Below are positions 14,353 through 24,350 of a stretch of DNA of 61,848 bases, piece after piece. Source of the stretch: Candidatus Poribacteria bacterium (GTDB taxonomy: Bacteria > Poribacteria > WGA-4E > WGA-3G). Below the pieces are notes generated by a model, which did not search any database, had not been told where the DNA came from, and worked only from the letters and a program-made list of their open reading frames with translations. Made by a program: the position numbers and the translations under genes. The stretch spans positions 1-61,848 of the forward strand of contig JAGWBU010000007.1 in the NCBI GenBank assembly GCA_021295735.1, in the 5' to 3' direction. How positions within the stretch are numbered: position 1 is the first letter of the stretch; the number at the start of each line of letters is the position of its first letter.

Positions 14353-16977
14353 ATGCGAATTTTCATAACATTATTGTTCATTTTTTGCCTACTGTCTACA
14401 GCGTCAAGTGAAATTCAATTTGAAAATGTCTCGCATCAGGCTGGTATCACACGTATCGGTGAAAGTTGGGGAAATGCGTGGGGAGATTTTGATGGAGATG
14501 GATATCTTGATCTATGGGCTACTAACCACAGACACAAACCGAGTCTATATCGTAACAACGGTGATGGTACTTTTACAGATATTATTGATGTGGTCTGGGA
14601 TGCAAATCCTTATGCAGATACACACGGTGTTGCCTGGGCAGACTATGATAACGATGGTGATCAAGATTTAATTATCCTATCCGGTAGTGGTGGTGGTTTA
14701 AGTAGTGGAACACACAATAACCACGCAAACCATTTCTACGTCAATGAAAACGGTATACTTATAGAACGCGCCGCTGAACTTGGGGTAGATTACCCTCTTT
14801 TACGAGGGAGAACTCCTCTCTGGTTTGATTGGAACGGTGATGGCAAGCTTGATGTCCTTCTTACCGGGATAACCAATACGGATAGTAACGGTAACTTGGT
14901 GAAATCTGCATTATTTGGTCAAACACTCAGTGGGTTTGAAAATGAAAGTGATCAGGCAGGTTTTTGTCTTGAAAAGAGCGCGGCTCTGGCACAGTTAGCC
15001 AGCATAACCCCCGCCGGAACGATGCATCTGGTGGTAAGTTACCACCGTTATCCTCTTGTAGTATATGATACATCAAGTATACCTTTTACCAATATAATTG
15101 AAAATCTGACAATTCCTAACGGTTACTCTGTGCAGGATGCTGTCATTGCTGATTTTAACGGAGATTTGCTTTCAGACATCTTTTTCGCGCGCGGGCTTTA
15201 CCAGTCCTTTGTTGGACAGGTAGATGCTAACACATTGGAATTGAACCTACGGCGAAGCACTGGAATAGAAAAAGGCTTGAGCTTTAAAACGGCAGGGGAT
15301 GTATCTTATGAAATCTATTCAGAGTGGGGCCCTCGGGTCAACTTGGTCAAAATTGGGGTCGTTGGGCATCAAGTTATAGAATTTCAAGATGGTGAATTTG
15401 TAGGGGTCATGCCAACACTAAGAGCTGCTACATACAAAGTTACGCTATCTCCTAATGATCCGAAAGTTGTTGGTCTCAAGGCGCGCCCACAAAATGAGAA
15501 CTTTGGCGTCTACGTAGGCTATGAACCGGAGACCCAAAAATGGACATTTTTAACAAATGATCGTCCTGTATCTACGATAATCAGATCATCTAAACCTATA
15601 ACCGAAATAGAGACAATAAACTTTTCTATAACAGACCTAAAGGAACAACCTCCATCTCGTCTTCTGATTAACAATGGCGGGAACATTTTCCATGTCTCAT
15701 CTGCTTTAGGTGGCCCTGACACATTCTCAGATGGGCGGTGCGTTGCTGCAGGCGATTTTGATAATGATATGGATATGGATATCTATGTTGCCCGTTCAAG
15801 AACAAGTGAAAATTCTCCAAATCACCTTTATGAAAACCTTGGGGACGGCTCATTCATAGAACGCGCTATTTCAAGTGGGATAGTTGGAAGCATGCAAGGT
15901 AGAGGACAGAGTGCTACAGTAGCAGACTACGATAGGGACGGTTATCTTGATATCTTCGTCACAAACGGTAGAGGTGAATACCCATTTAGTGAAGGGCCTG
16001 ATCAACTCTTTCGCAATATCAGTAGTGGCAACAATTGGCTGCAGATTGACTTGGAAGGCACTGTCTCAAATCGGGATGGTATCGGGACACGGGTGTTTGC
16101 AACGACACCTGATGGCAAAACCCAATTACGAGAAAACGGTGGTGGAATTCATTGGGCTCAACAAGATCAGAAACGGATTCATTTTGGACTTGCACAGAAT
16201 GATAAAGTTAGCGAATTGGCCATCTATTGGCCCAGCGGAATACTTCAAATGTTGACTGACATTGAAGTTAACCAAGTATTGCACGTTGTTGAAAGTGGCG
16301 TTCAAACGCGACGTCCTGGTGATGTCAATCAGGATGGACAGATTGATATACTTGACCTCCTTATTGTCATTGCACATTTTGGAGAGTCTCCTCCCTCAAA
16401 CGCGCGAATTGATGCTAACAAAGATGGAGAGGTAAACCTTGATGATGTTGTTTGGATTATCCAGATAATTGAGGGAAACCAGAACACCGCCGCACCTGTT
16501 CAGAAACATCGAACTGTTGTAGTGTCAAATAACATGTTAAATCGTTTCCCCTCGCTGATAGAAACTGATATTGCGCTTCTCTATTCTTTTTATCTAAAAA
16601 TTGAAGAAATACAAAGCGACTCCACACAAATAGAATTGGTAAAACGATTTTTAAGACGTCTACTGATGCCGGGCAATGGTCCCATGGAAACACAGCTTCA
16701 TGTGAATTACCCGAATCCTTTTAATCCTGAAACATGGATACCTTATCAACTTGCCGAGGATGCTGAGATTACTATACGCATTTATGACACAACCGGTAAG
16801 GTTGTCCGGACGGTTTTTTCTGGACATCAGACATCAGGGTATTATATCAACCGGAGTAAAGCCGCATATTGGGATGGCAGGAACGAATCAGGAGAGGCTG
16901 TTGCGAGCGGTGTCTATATCTACGAACTCACAACACCAAAAACTAAACAGACAAAACGACTTGTAGTCCTAAAATAA
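14353..16977 (+). CDS. Secreted FG-GAP/VCBS-ASPIC (UnbV-type) protein with dockerin-like repeats and C-terminal sorting domain
   Basis: The 874-aa protein has signal peptide ITLLFIFCLLSTASS. It contains FG-GAP/VCBS beta-propeller blades with Ca-binding loops such as DFDGDGYLDLW, DYDNDGDQDL, DWNGDGKLDV and DFDNDMDMDIY. An ASPIC/UnbV domain follows (GNNWLQIDLEGTVSNRDGIGTRV, about 560-640). Dockerin-like repeats DVNQDGQIDILD and DANKDGEVNLDD (about 657-700) precede the C-terminal NYPNPFNPETWIPY / AYWDGRNESGEAVASGVY module. Ribosome-binding site ATAAGGAG precedes the ATG. Probably a large cell-surface or secreted binding protein linked to the glycan locus. Partner unknown. Confidence 0.9.
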   Translation: MRIFITLLFIFCLLSTASSEIQFENVSHQAGITRIGESWGNAWGDFDGDGYLDLWATNHRHKPSLYRNNGDGTFTDIIDVVWDANPYADTHGVAWADYDNDGDQDLIILSGSGGGLSSGTHNNHANHFYVNENGILIERAAELGVDYPLLRGRTPLWFDWNGDGKLDVLLTGITNTDSNGNLVKSALFGQTLSGFENESDQAGFCLEKSAALAQLASITPAGTMHLVVSYHRYPLVVYDTSSIPFTNIIENLTIPNGYSVQDAVIADFNGDLLSDIFFARGLYQSFVGQVDANTLELNLRRSTGIEKGLSFKTAGDVSYEIYSEWGPRVNLVKIGVVGHQVIEFQDGEFVGVMPTLRAATYKVTLSPNDPKVVGLKARPQNENFGVYVGYEPETQKWTFLTNDRPVSTIIRSSKPITEIETINFSITDLKEQPPSRLLINNGGNIFHVSSALGGPDTFSDGRCVAAGDFDNDMDMDIYVARSRTSENSPNHLYENLGDGSFIERAISSGIVGSMQGRGQSATVADYDRDGYLDIFVTNGRGEYPFSEGPDQLFRNISSGNNWLQIDLEGTVSNRDGIGTRVFATTPDGKTQLRENGGGIHWAQQDQKRIHFGLAQNDKVSELAIYWPSGILQMLTDIEVNQVLHVVESGVQTRRPGDVNQDGQIDILDLLIVIAHFGESPPSNARIDANKDGEVNLDDVVWIIQIIEGNQNTAAPVQKHRTVVVSNNMLNRFPSLIETDIALLYSFYLKIEEIQSDSTQIELVKRFLRRLLMPGNGPMETQLHVNYPNPFNPETWIPYQLAEDAEITIRIYDTTGKVVRTVFSGHQTSGYYINRSKAAYWDGRNESGEAVASGVYIYELTTPKTKQTKRLVVLK

Positions 16978-16990
16978 AAAGGTAAAGAAT

Positions 16991-17986
16991 ATGAAAAAAA
17001 CCTCATTGGTCACTGGTGGAGCCGGTTTTATGGGTGCTCATCTTGTTAATGAGTTACTGCGTGACGATAATCATCAAATAGTTGTACTTGACGACATAAG
17101 CGGTGGATTTCTGGAAACCGTCAACCCTGATGTGACATTCGTCGAAGGTAGCATACTTGATGCTCCACTCATAGACCAACTCTGTAAACAATATAATTTT
17201 AATTACATCTATCATCTTGCGGCGTATGCAGCAGAAGGCTTGAGCCATTTCATCAAACGATTTAATTATCAAAACAATCTCATCGGAAGCGTTAACTTGA
17301 TAAATGCCGCTGTGAACTATAATGTTGAAAGGTTTGTGTTTACCTCTTCTATCGCAGTTTACGGTGAAAACCAACTTCCGATGCACGAAGAACTCATACC
17401 GATGCCTGAAGATCCTTACGGTATCGCTAAATATGCTGTGGAACAGGACCTTATTGCTTCTAAACGTCTCTTTGGCTTAGACTACACAATTTTTAGACCA
17501 CACAATGTCTATGGTGAACTCCAGAATATCAGTGATAAATACCGAAACGTCATCGGTATCTTCATGAATAAAATTATGCAGGGTGAACCTTTGATTATCT
17601 TTGGGGATGGAGAACAGACACGCGCTTTTACACATATTGCAGATGTGGCACCACATATTGCTCGCTGCGTAGATATACCAGAAGCCTCTTGTGAAGTTTT
17701 TAACGTCGGTTCGGATAAACATGTTTCTGTCAATGAATTAGCAGATTTAGTCATGACAGCCATGCAAAAGGAGGTCCCCGTAAAACATCTTCGCGAGAGA
17801 GAAGAGGTGAAACATGCCTATTGCGCACACGAAAAATTCCACAAGGTTTTCGGGAAAACGTCACTTGTTTCGCTTCCAGAAGGTTTGGGAAGAATGGCGG
17901 CGTGGGCAAAATCTGTTGGGCCACGTTCAGTTCCAGAGTTTAGTAATATTGAAATTCGCAAAAACCTGCCTGAAGGTTGGAAATAA
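16991..17986 (+). CDS. NAD-dependent epimerase/dehydratase (UDP-glucose 4-epimerase-like, extended SDR)
   Basis: The 331-aa extended short-chain dehydrogenase has the NAD-binding TGGAGFMGAHLV at the N-terminus, acidic VLDDISGG, YHLAAYAAEG, the catalytic TSSIAVYG serine segment and the Y-x-x-x-K in YGIAKYAVE. FRPHNVYGE and GDGEQTRAFTHIADVA are typical of nucleotide-sugar epimerases. It probably supplies an NDP-sugar for the polysaccharide made by the surrounding genes. The gene follows the UnbV gene by 13 bp with a purine-rich site, and the flippase gene follows 28 bp later. GalE, WbpP and related enzymes cannot be told apart here. Confidence 0.9.
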   Translation: MKKTSLVTGGAGFMGAHLVNELLRDDNHQIVVLDDISGGFLETVNPDVTFVEGSILDAPLIDQLCKQYNFNYIYHLAAYAAEGLSHFIKRFNYQNNLIGSVNLINAAVNYNVERFVFTSSIAVYGENQLPMHEELIPMPEDPYGIAKYAVEQDLIASKRLFGLDYTIFRPHNVYGELQNISDKYRNVIGIFMNKIMQGEPLIIFGDGEQTRAFTHIADVAPHIARCVDIPEASCEVFNVGSDKHVSVNELADLVMTAMQKEVPVKHLREREEVKHAYCAHEKFHKVFGKTSLVSLPEGLGRMAAWAKSVGPRSVPEFSNIEIRKNLPEGWK

Positions 17987-18014
17987 TTTTCTCCATCAGT
18001 GACTTGAAATCGTC

Positions 18015-19337
18015 ATGGTGAAAAAACTCCTACGGCACAACACCTTTTGGGTAATGGTGATTACCTTTACTGGAATGGCGTTTGGTCTCATATTCCATGT
18101 ATTAATCCCAAGACGTTTTAACGTAGGACCAACCGCGGATGCTCTGATCGCTGCATTGAAGGTCGTATTGTTAGTTGATACCATTGTGAGGGAAGGTGCT
18201 AAGTTTAGCCTCGTCCCACTTTTTATAAAAGAGGAAAAATTAAAAAACAGCACCGAATATCAATATTTCATAAACGGTATCCTAAATTTTTCGCTCGCCA
18301 CAGGTGTAGTTATCGCTATATTTATAGAGATTTTTGCACCATGGATTGCTATCGGATTACTATCAAATAGTTCTACAGAAACGCGAGCGGAAATGACAAT
18401 CTTATTACGGCTTTTTGCGCCACTTGTTATCTTCGGTTGTGGAAGCACGATACTCGGTGCCTTTTTGAACAGTCAGAAACGTTTCAAAACCGTGGCACTT
18501 CGAAATGCCTTACCACCAGGAATAGCAACAGTGGTTTTTTTGCTGTTGTGGGGAACAGAAAAACTTCCACATTGGGTCACGATAGCTTATGCCAGCGGAT
18601 TTGTTGTATACTTTGGATGGTTGTGTATCGGGATGCGTCACACAGGACACCGTTACAAGTTAAAATGGCTTTCAATAGACACACTACGTTCCTTGAAAAA
18701 CACTATTACTTTGCCAACGCTTGGATTTGCAATACGACAACTCAGTGCTCGTTTGTTAGTTGAAGTATATTTGATTGAGAAACTGGGAGAAGGTGCCATA
18801 ACACTTTATAACAGTGCATTCCGTATCTTTTCAGCCGTACAGACGCTGATTGGTATAAGCATTGCAACCACTAGTCTACCTGATATGGCCACACACAATT
18901 CGGAAGAAAAAAAGTTAAAATTGAAACGTATCCTCTACCGAAACGTCGTGATAGCGCTGTGCATAGCACTTCCTGCGACTCTACTGCTCCTTCTAAGCCA
19001 TGCAAAAATCGCCTCGCTTATGTATGGACGGAGTAATCTCGATCAAGTGGCGATTCAACAGATAGGACAACTGCTTTTCTATCTCAGTATTGGTATGGTT
19101 TTCTCATGTCTTATACCTATCTTGAATGCAGGATTATATGCACAAAGAACGTATCGGCTTGTTTTTAGAAACATGGTAACGATGGCAGTTTTAAATTTTG
19201 CTATGGCTTATGGATTTGTAACAGCATGGGGTCTTCTTGGTATAGCATTGGCTGTTTCAGTCACTGCAGTTCTTGCCGTTGGAAATCTGGTATACCTACT
19301 TCAAAAGACCGGAATTTCCTTGCTACCACAAAAATGA
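18015..19337 (+). CDS. MurJ/MviN-like polysaccharide flippase
   Basis: The 440-aa polytopic membrane protein of the MOP flippase superfamily shows about 12 hydrophobic segments. Segments such as GPTADALIAALKVVLLVD, RLFAPLVIFGCGSTILGAFLNSQKRF and the late GQLLFYLSIGMVFSCLIPILNAGLYAQ resemble MurJ (lipid II flippase). It is shorter than housekeeping MurJ (about 500 aa or more) and sits between an NDP-sugar epimerase and sulfotransferases. It therefore most likely plays the Wzx role, moving an undecaprenyl-linked glycan unit across the inner membrane. The ATG at 18015 lacks a strong ribosome-binding site. Substrate inferred from context only. Confidence 0.85.
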   Translation: MVKKLLRHNTFWVMVITFTGMAFGLIFHVLIPRRFNVGPTADALIAALKVVLLVDTIVREGAKFSLVPLFIKEEKLKNSTEYQYFINGILNFSLATGVVIAIFIEIFAPWIAIGLLSNSSTETRAEMTILLRLFAPLVIFGCGSTILGAFLNSQKRFKTVALRNALPPGIATVVFLLLWGTEKLPHWVTIAYASGFVVYFGWLCIGMRHTGHRYKLKWLSIDTLRSLKNTITLPTLGFAIRQLSARLLVEVYLIEKLGEGAITLYNSAFRIFSAVQTLIGISIATTSLPDMATHNSEEKKLKLKRILYRNVVIALCIALPATLLLLLSHAKIASLMYGRSNLDQVAIQQIGQLLFYLSIGMVFSCLIPILNAGLYAQRTYRLVFRNMVTMAVLNFAMAYGFVTAWGLLGIALAVSVTAVLAVGNLVYLLQKTGISLLPQK

Positions 19338-19405
19338 TGCATGATTTTAGATGAATTGAACCTAAATGATTGCAATGGGCATCGGTTTTAATTCTGGACA
19401 GATTT

Positions 19406-20389
19406 ATGAGTACTTCTACAAAAAAAGTCGGTGATTATCAATACTTAATAGTAGGAGGAACAACAAAGGCAGCAACCACGTCGCTGTTTGCCTATCTTGC
19501 AGACCATCCCGCAATTTGCGGTGCTACCTATAAGGAGACACGATTCTTCCTTGGCAGTAATTATCCCTTGCCTTCAAAATATAGATACACTGGAGATGTG
19601 GAGGAATACAATCTTCTGTTTCCGCTTTGTGATGAAAATCAAGTCCGGCTTGATTCAACACCGGATTATTTGTATTGTCCACATGCGCTTGAACGAATTG
19701 CTAAATTTCTGCCACATGCAAAGTTAGTCTTTAGTCTTCGCGAACCGATTTCACGTTTAGTTTCATGGTATCGGTTCGCGAAACAAATTGGTAAATTACC
19801 GCAAGATCTTAGTTTTGATGCTTATGTTAAAATGCTTTTTGACGTTGTAGAAGAACAGCCACAAATGGACAATATGTCTTTTGATGCAAAACCAATTCAC
19901 GAACAGTACATGCAGGCACTTAGGCAAGGATGTTATGCTTCCTATCTGAAGGAATATTTTAAACAATTTGAGTCAAATCGTCTCTACACCCTCTTTTATG
20001 AGGACCTTGCGGTACACCCTTCAAAAGTTCTTACAGACTTATGCAACTTTGCTGGTATAGATGCTAAATTTTACGAAGATTACGCGTTTAAAGTCACGAA
20101 TCGTACCGAAACAATGAAAAATACTGAGTTTCATAAAAAGTATAGAGACTTCCGATTTCGCTTACGTCGGTGGACACATAACAAACCAATAATTCACAAT
20201 CCTTTAAAGTTACTGAGACGAAAAATTGAACCTCTTTACCTTCGATTAAACACACGTCCTACCGAGAACGTCAACATGTCAGAAGTTACGCAGAACCGAT
20301 TAGTGGATTATTACAAAAGCGATGTGCGTGATCTCACAGAATTAATCGGTAAAATGCCGCCCTGGGAGCAATTTTCTTCCTTATCTTGA
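19406..20389 (+). CDS. PAPS-dependent sulfotransferase (1 of 4)
   Basis: The protein is about 327 aa when started at the ATG of 19406, a better fit to the family than the upstream TTG at 19370. It transfers sulfate from 3'-phosphoadenylyl sulfate to a hydroxyl or amine, usually on a carbohydrate. The 5'-phosphosulfate loop is GGTTKAATTSLF and the 3'-phosphate motif is LREPISRLVSWYRFA, both intact. EDLAVHP and the C-terminal helical region are as in heparan sulfate-type enzymes. It lies between the flippase and a second sulfotransferase, suggesting modification of the locus polysaccharide. Acceptor unknown. Confidence 0.9.
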   Translation: MSTSTKKVGDYQYLIVGGTTKAATTSLFAYLADHPAICGATYKETRFFLGSNYPLPSKYRYTGDVEEYNLLFPLCDENQVRLDSTPDYLYCPHALERIAKFLPHAKLVFSLREPISRLVSWYRFAKQIGKLPQDLSFDAYVKMLFDVVEEQPQMDNMSFDAKPIHEQYMQALRQGCYASYLKEYFKQFESNRLYTLFYEDLAVHPSKVLTDLCNFAGIDAKFYEDYAFKVTNRTETMKNTEFHKKYRDFRFRLRRWTHNKPIIHNPLKLLRRKIEPLYLRLNTRPTENVNMSEVTQNRLVDYYKSDVRDLTELIGKMPPWEQFSSLS

Positions 20390-20429
20390 CACAAGATATG
20401 AGGTCTTGTTTTATTCAAGGAGATTCGTT

Positions 20430-21335
20430 TTGGCTAATAAGTTAATTCAACTCATGATTGTGGGAACACAAAAGTCGGGGACGTCTTCGTTGCTGCGTTA
20501 TTTAGCACAACATCCTGATATTTATACGCATCTACAACCTGAGATGACTTTTTTCCTTCAAGACCATGAATATAAACGCGGGTATGAATCGGCATTTGCT
20601 AAATACTTCTCTCAGTGTCCAGAGAGTAAAAAGCTTATTGCTAAAAATGTAATGGTTATGCACTCACCAGAGATAATGCAACGAATTTATGAACATAACC
20701 CGGAGATACATCTTGTTGTCCTTCTGCGAGAACCTGTGGCACGCGCATACTCCGCATATTGGTGGGCAAGACGTAGAGGTTGGGAAAACATCAAGACTTT
20801 TGAAGAAGCACTCGCTGCTGAGGAAGCACGTCTCAATGAAGATTGGTTTAAATGGCGCCAGTGTGGTTATCGTTATAATAGCACTTATTGTTTGCACATT
20901 AAAGATTTAATTGCCCGATTTGGGGAAAAAAATATCCATTGCTTTTTGACCGATGAATTGAAAGAAAATTCGCAAGCAGTATGCAAAAGACTTTTTAAAC
21001 TTCTCAATATTCGCGACAATTTTGAACCTGCAGTAGATGAACAACACAATCAAGCAGCAATACCTCGGTCTGAAAAGTTTAGTTTTCTTTTTACACAATT
21101 CCTATCCTCTCATAACCCACTGAAACGTGCGATTCGCAGACTTGTGCCGAATGCTGCCGCCTATAAAATGAGAAAAACAATCTTGAACTGGAACGATAAA
21201 CCTTTCACGCCTCCGCCAATAAACCCGAAAACACGCGAAGAATTGGAAAGTTATTTTAAACCTTTTAATCAAGAATTAGCTGAATTATTAGGACAAGATT
21301 TATCATACTGGGATACGCATAAGACATCTATGTAA
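20430..21335 (+). CDS. PAPS-dependent sulfotransferase (2 of 4)
   Basis: I place the start at TTG 20430, 7 bp after AAGGAG, giving about 301 aa (MANKLIQLMIVG...); the frame is open to 20406. The PAPS 5'-loop GTQKSGTSSLLRYL is near the N-terminus. The 3'-phosphate motif is LLREPVARAYSAYWWARR, and the late TDELKENS and DLSYW regions are family-typical. It differs clearly from the neighbouring sulfotransferase, so this is not a recent duplication and the two probably act at different positions of the same polymer. Confidence 0.9.
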   Translation: MANKLIQLMIVGTQKSGTSSLLRYLAQHPDIYTHLQPEMTFFLQDHEYKRGYESAFAKYFSQCPESKKLIAKNVMVMHSPEIMQRIYEHNPEIHLVVLLREPVARAYSAYWWARRRGWENIKTFEEALAAEEARLNEDWFKWRQCGYRYNSTYCLHIKDLIARFGEKNIHCFLTDELKENSQAVCKRLFKLLNIRDNFEPAVDEQHNQAAIPRSEKFSFLFTQFLSSHNPLKRAIRRLVPNAAAYKMRKTILNWNDKPFTPPPINPKTREELESYFKPFNQELAELLGQDLSYWDTHKTSM

Positions 21336-21378
21336 CGTTCAAAACCAATATTCCTCTTGTCCGGTTAGTGTGTGAAAA

Positions 21379-22728
21379 ATGTTAATAATCTATTTCCTCA
21401 CAGGATACGTCGCTTTTGAAGAGTTTGTGCTGAAATTTCTTCCTGTCAGTGATGCTGTCTACTCCTACCTAAGATTCTTAGGTGAATTGTTTATCTACGC
21501 AGCATTTGCAAAACTTGTTATTCACAAGCTCTACAAGGGAATTCCCTTCGTCAAAACAGCAATAGATATCCCGGTTATCGGGTTTTACATCGTAGTTTTT
21601 ATTTCTATGGTGATAAACCGTTCGCCATTGATTGGGAGTCTTTATAATATTCGTCCATTCGCGCGGTATATCGTTCTCTTTTATCTGATTGCTAATTCAC
21701 CTTTGTCTGAAAAACGGATTGCGACTCTTCTACGGATAATTTTGTGTGTTGGTGTAGCGCAACTCTTTACAGGTATGATTCAATGGGCGGGTGGTCGTAG
21801 TGCTTTTGACTTCTTCCTTCCGCGAGCGTCAACGCTTGAAGTGGGTGGCTTCACAAAAGAGTATAGATTGCTTGAACTTGGTCGAGAAATTGGAAGTATC
21901 TACGGCACTTTAGGAGATACGGTTATTTACGGGGTGTTTATGATTCTTGTTCTTGTCATTTTTCTTTCACGTGTAAGACGGTTAGCGTATCTGAATCTAC
22001 TCGGTATAGTTGTATTGTTAATGTTTATTGCGCGTTCTTATTCACGCGCTGCTACTTTTTCTGCGATTCTTGCTTGTGCAGCATGGTACTTTTTTCACTA
22101 CGGTTGGAAGAAAACACTACGCTTATCGTTAGCGATATTACTTGTCTTCGGAGTTGTCTTAGCAATAGTGAACCCGTTTGGTTTGGAATATGTTAATCCG
22201 AGAAAAGCAAAAGTTGGTTTGGTAGGAAATCTAACAGGTGTGTTCTCTGGTTCTTATGTGCGTGTTGCGCAAAAACAGAGACTCGGTGCATTAATTGGAA
22301 ACGTACCGACAGTTCTCGCAAACAAACCGATTTTAGGATATGGTGCAGATCAGAATAGCACAATTGAAAAACTGAATATGAGCAAACGTTCATTTCTTTT
22401 GAAAGTACTGAGTAAAAGGGGATTTAAGGATGTGTATTGGGTGGCTATCCTCTGTTTCTATGGTTTATTAGGGTTAGGTTTATTCAGTCTAATATTTCTC
22501 CGCCTTTTCATTGCAGCGTTAAGTCTTTACAAGCGTGCAGTGAGTAGATACACAAAGGAAATAGCAATGGTAATGCTTTGTCTCGTTACAGTTACTGTAT
22601 TCCTGCTATTTTTTAATCGGACACTTGAATTTCGCGGCTATGGATTCTATTTTTGGCTATGTGCAGGACTAATGTTTGCAAGTGACGCTTCACTTAAAAC
22701 CTATAAACCGCTAAGGATTACTTTATGA
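21379..22728 (+). CDS. O-antigen ligase/polymerase-like membrane protein (Wzy/WaaL family)
   Basis: The 449-aa polytopic inner-membrane protein has about 11 hydrophobic segments and a large periplasmic loop (about 270-345, containing RAKVGLVGNLTG, VAQKQRLGALIG and KPILGYGADQN) between late transmembrane helices. The ARSYSRAAT segment and the GYG motif are typical of the O-antigen ligase/EPS polymerase (Wzy_C) family. It probably polymerises lipid-linked repeat units after flipping. The last 4 nt overlap the start of the glycoside hydrolase gene (ATGA), so the two are translationally coupled. Confidence 0.85.
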   Translation: MLIIYFLTGYVAFEEFVLKFLPVSDAVYSYLRFLGELFIYAAFAKLVIHKLYKGIPFVKTAIDIPVIGFYIVVFISMVINRSPLIGSLYNIRPFARYIVLFYLIANSPLSEKRIATLLRIILCVGVAQLFTGMIQWAGGRSAFDFFLPRASTLEVGGFTKEYRLLELGREIGSIYGTLGDTVIYGVFMILVLVIFLSRVRRLAYLNLLGIVVLLMFIARSYSRAATFSAILACAAWYFFHYGWKKTLRLSLAILLVFGVVLAIVNPFGLEYVNPRKAKVGLVGNLTGVFSGSYVRVAQKQRLGALIGNVPTVLANKPILGYGADQNSTIEKLNMSKRSFLLKVLSKRGFKDVYWVAILCFYGLLGLGLFSLIFLRLFIAALSLYKRAVSRYTKEIAMVMLCLVTVTVFLLFFNRTLEFRGYGFYFWLCAGLMFASDASLKTYKPLRITL

Positions 22729-24350
22729 GAAATGTTGACCAAGAGCGAACTGATAAACGGAAATCATTTTCATCAATAGCATTTTTATTGTCTATCATTT
22801 TAGTAATATGTCTGCTATTCTTAGTAGTAATTCGTGGTTGTGAGAAAAAATCTCTAATTTCTGGAGGAGTCCGCTTTGAGGTTAACACACAAGCAAAAAC
22901 TCGTTTGAGAAAAGAACTTTTTGGCTTCAATACGAATATGATAAGTGGAGATTATGGATATCTTGATACAGATTTTTTTGCTCTAACAAAAGCACTTCAA
23001 CCGAAAACATTAAGATTCCCTGGCGGCACAGTTGGCAATTTCTATCATTGGAGAATTGCCGGTTTTGTTGAAGATGAAATGGGGTCAACTCTCAGTCCTC
23101 AACTTAATAGGCGAAATAAAGGGAATTACGTTAGGCTCCAAAAGCGGCGGAACGGCATAATTTCATTTGACGATTTTATGCAGTTGTGCCAAGAATTGAA
23201 CATAACGCCTATTGTCGTTGTTAATTTGTGGACGGGTACTCCCAATGAGAGCGCTGAATGGGTGCGTTATGCCAAAACAAAGGGATACAAGATTACACAT
23301 TGGGAACTTGGCAATGAGTATTATCTTCCGCATTATGCCAACAAATTTCGCACTGCTGAAATCTATATGAAGGAAGCAAAAAAACATGCCTTAGCAATGA
23401 AAGCTGTTAATCCTGATATAAAAGTGTCTGTATGCGCGACTCCTGTAGCTTTCCACAAAGAGGGATGGTTAATAAAAACAGCACAACGCAAATGGGATGA
23501 AAAGCTCGCTGAGAACACTTATCCCTTAACAAATAGTTGGTATGATGCATACACTGTGCATGTCTACGCCTATAAAGCAGTACGAAAAACAGATATTGAG
23601 ATGATGCGGGGTTATCTCTTCGGATGGATTCACTTCGGCATTGAAGAGGCCATGGAGTACTATGAAAATTTATTTCCTAATAAGGAGATGTGGGTAACAG
23701 AGTGGAATATTGCTAATCCTGCGAACCGCGTCGCTAATACACAACTTCATGCAATGTACGCAGGCGATTTTTTTCTGAAATTGCTCAGTATACCAAACAT
23801 AACACAAGCAAACTTTCACGTGATTACTGGTCCGGGCAAAGGATTTCCAGTTTTTTCGCGGATTACGCCTGCATCAAAACGCACCTTTTGGAAATATGGT
23901 GGGGAACCAGAATCAGATTTTGGAGATACAATTCGCCGTACTGTCTACTATTCTTTTCAATTAATAGGTGAAGCATTTGCAGAATCAGATACGCAGTTTG
24001 CTGTATCTACACAAAATTTACCGATGCTTGAAGGACAATTGGAATATAAAGGTAAACAGATGGCGGGGATTCAGGTTCAAGCGATCGGAAACACTGAAAC
24101 CGTCTACATTTTGGTTAGCAATCGCACCTCAGATGATCTGTTCCCACAACTTGCTATTGATGGAAAACGGTTCAAAAGCGAAGTCAGATATCGTTATGTT
24201 GCCAATGAGAGTCTCACTGCAACCAACGGCGGCAATGCTGAAATGGAAGGCTCAGGCAAAATTGAGGTGCGTGTTGAGGAATGGGCAGGAAATACCGCAG
24301 AACTCTTGATTCCTAAGAACAGTTTTGGTGTGATTGAGGTCAGAAAGTGA
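22725..24350 (+). CDS. Membrane-anchored glycoside hydrolase (alpha-L-arabinofuranosidase-like, clan GH-A)
   Basis: The 541-aa protein begins with a short basic segment and one hydrophobic stretch (IAFLLSIILVICLLFLVVI) ending RGCEKK. That could be a lipobox, but the Arg two residues before the Cys makes a plain membrane anchor more likely. The catalytic domain resembles GH51/GH39-type arabinofuranosidases: LRFPGGTVGNFYHW, WELGNEYY with the acid/base Glu in NE, and MWVTEWNIAN with the likely nucleophile Glu. It faces the periplasm. Start and stop codons overlap the polymerase and sulfotransferase genes by 4 nt each, so it probably trims or edits the nascent polysaccharide. Confidence 0.82.
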   Translation: MRNVDQERTDKRKSFSSIAFLLSIILVICLLFLVVIRGCEKKSLISGGVRFEVNTQAKTRLRKELFGFNTNMISGDYGYLDTDFFALTKALQPKTLRFPGGTVGNFYHWRIAGFVEDEMGSTLSPQLNRRNKGNYVRLQKRRNGIISFDDFMQLCQELNITPIVVVNLWTGTPNESAEWVRYAKTKGYKITHWELGNEYYLPHYANKFRTAEIYMKEAKKHALAMKAVNPDIKVSVCATPVAFHKEGWLIKTAQRKWDEKLAENTYPLTNSWYDAYTVHVYAYKAVRKTDIEMMRGYLFGWIHFGIEEAMEYYENLFPNKEMWVTEWNIANPANRVANTQLHAMYAGDFFLKLLSIPNITQANFHVITGPGKGFPVFSRITPASKRTFWKYGGEPESDFGDTIRRTVYYSFQLIGEAFAESDTQFAVSTQNLPMLEGQLEYKGKQMAGIQVQAIGNTETVYILVSNRTSDDLFPQLAIDGKRFKSEVRYRYVANESLTATNGGNAEMEGSGKIEVRVEEWAGNTAELLIPKNSFGVIEVRK

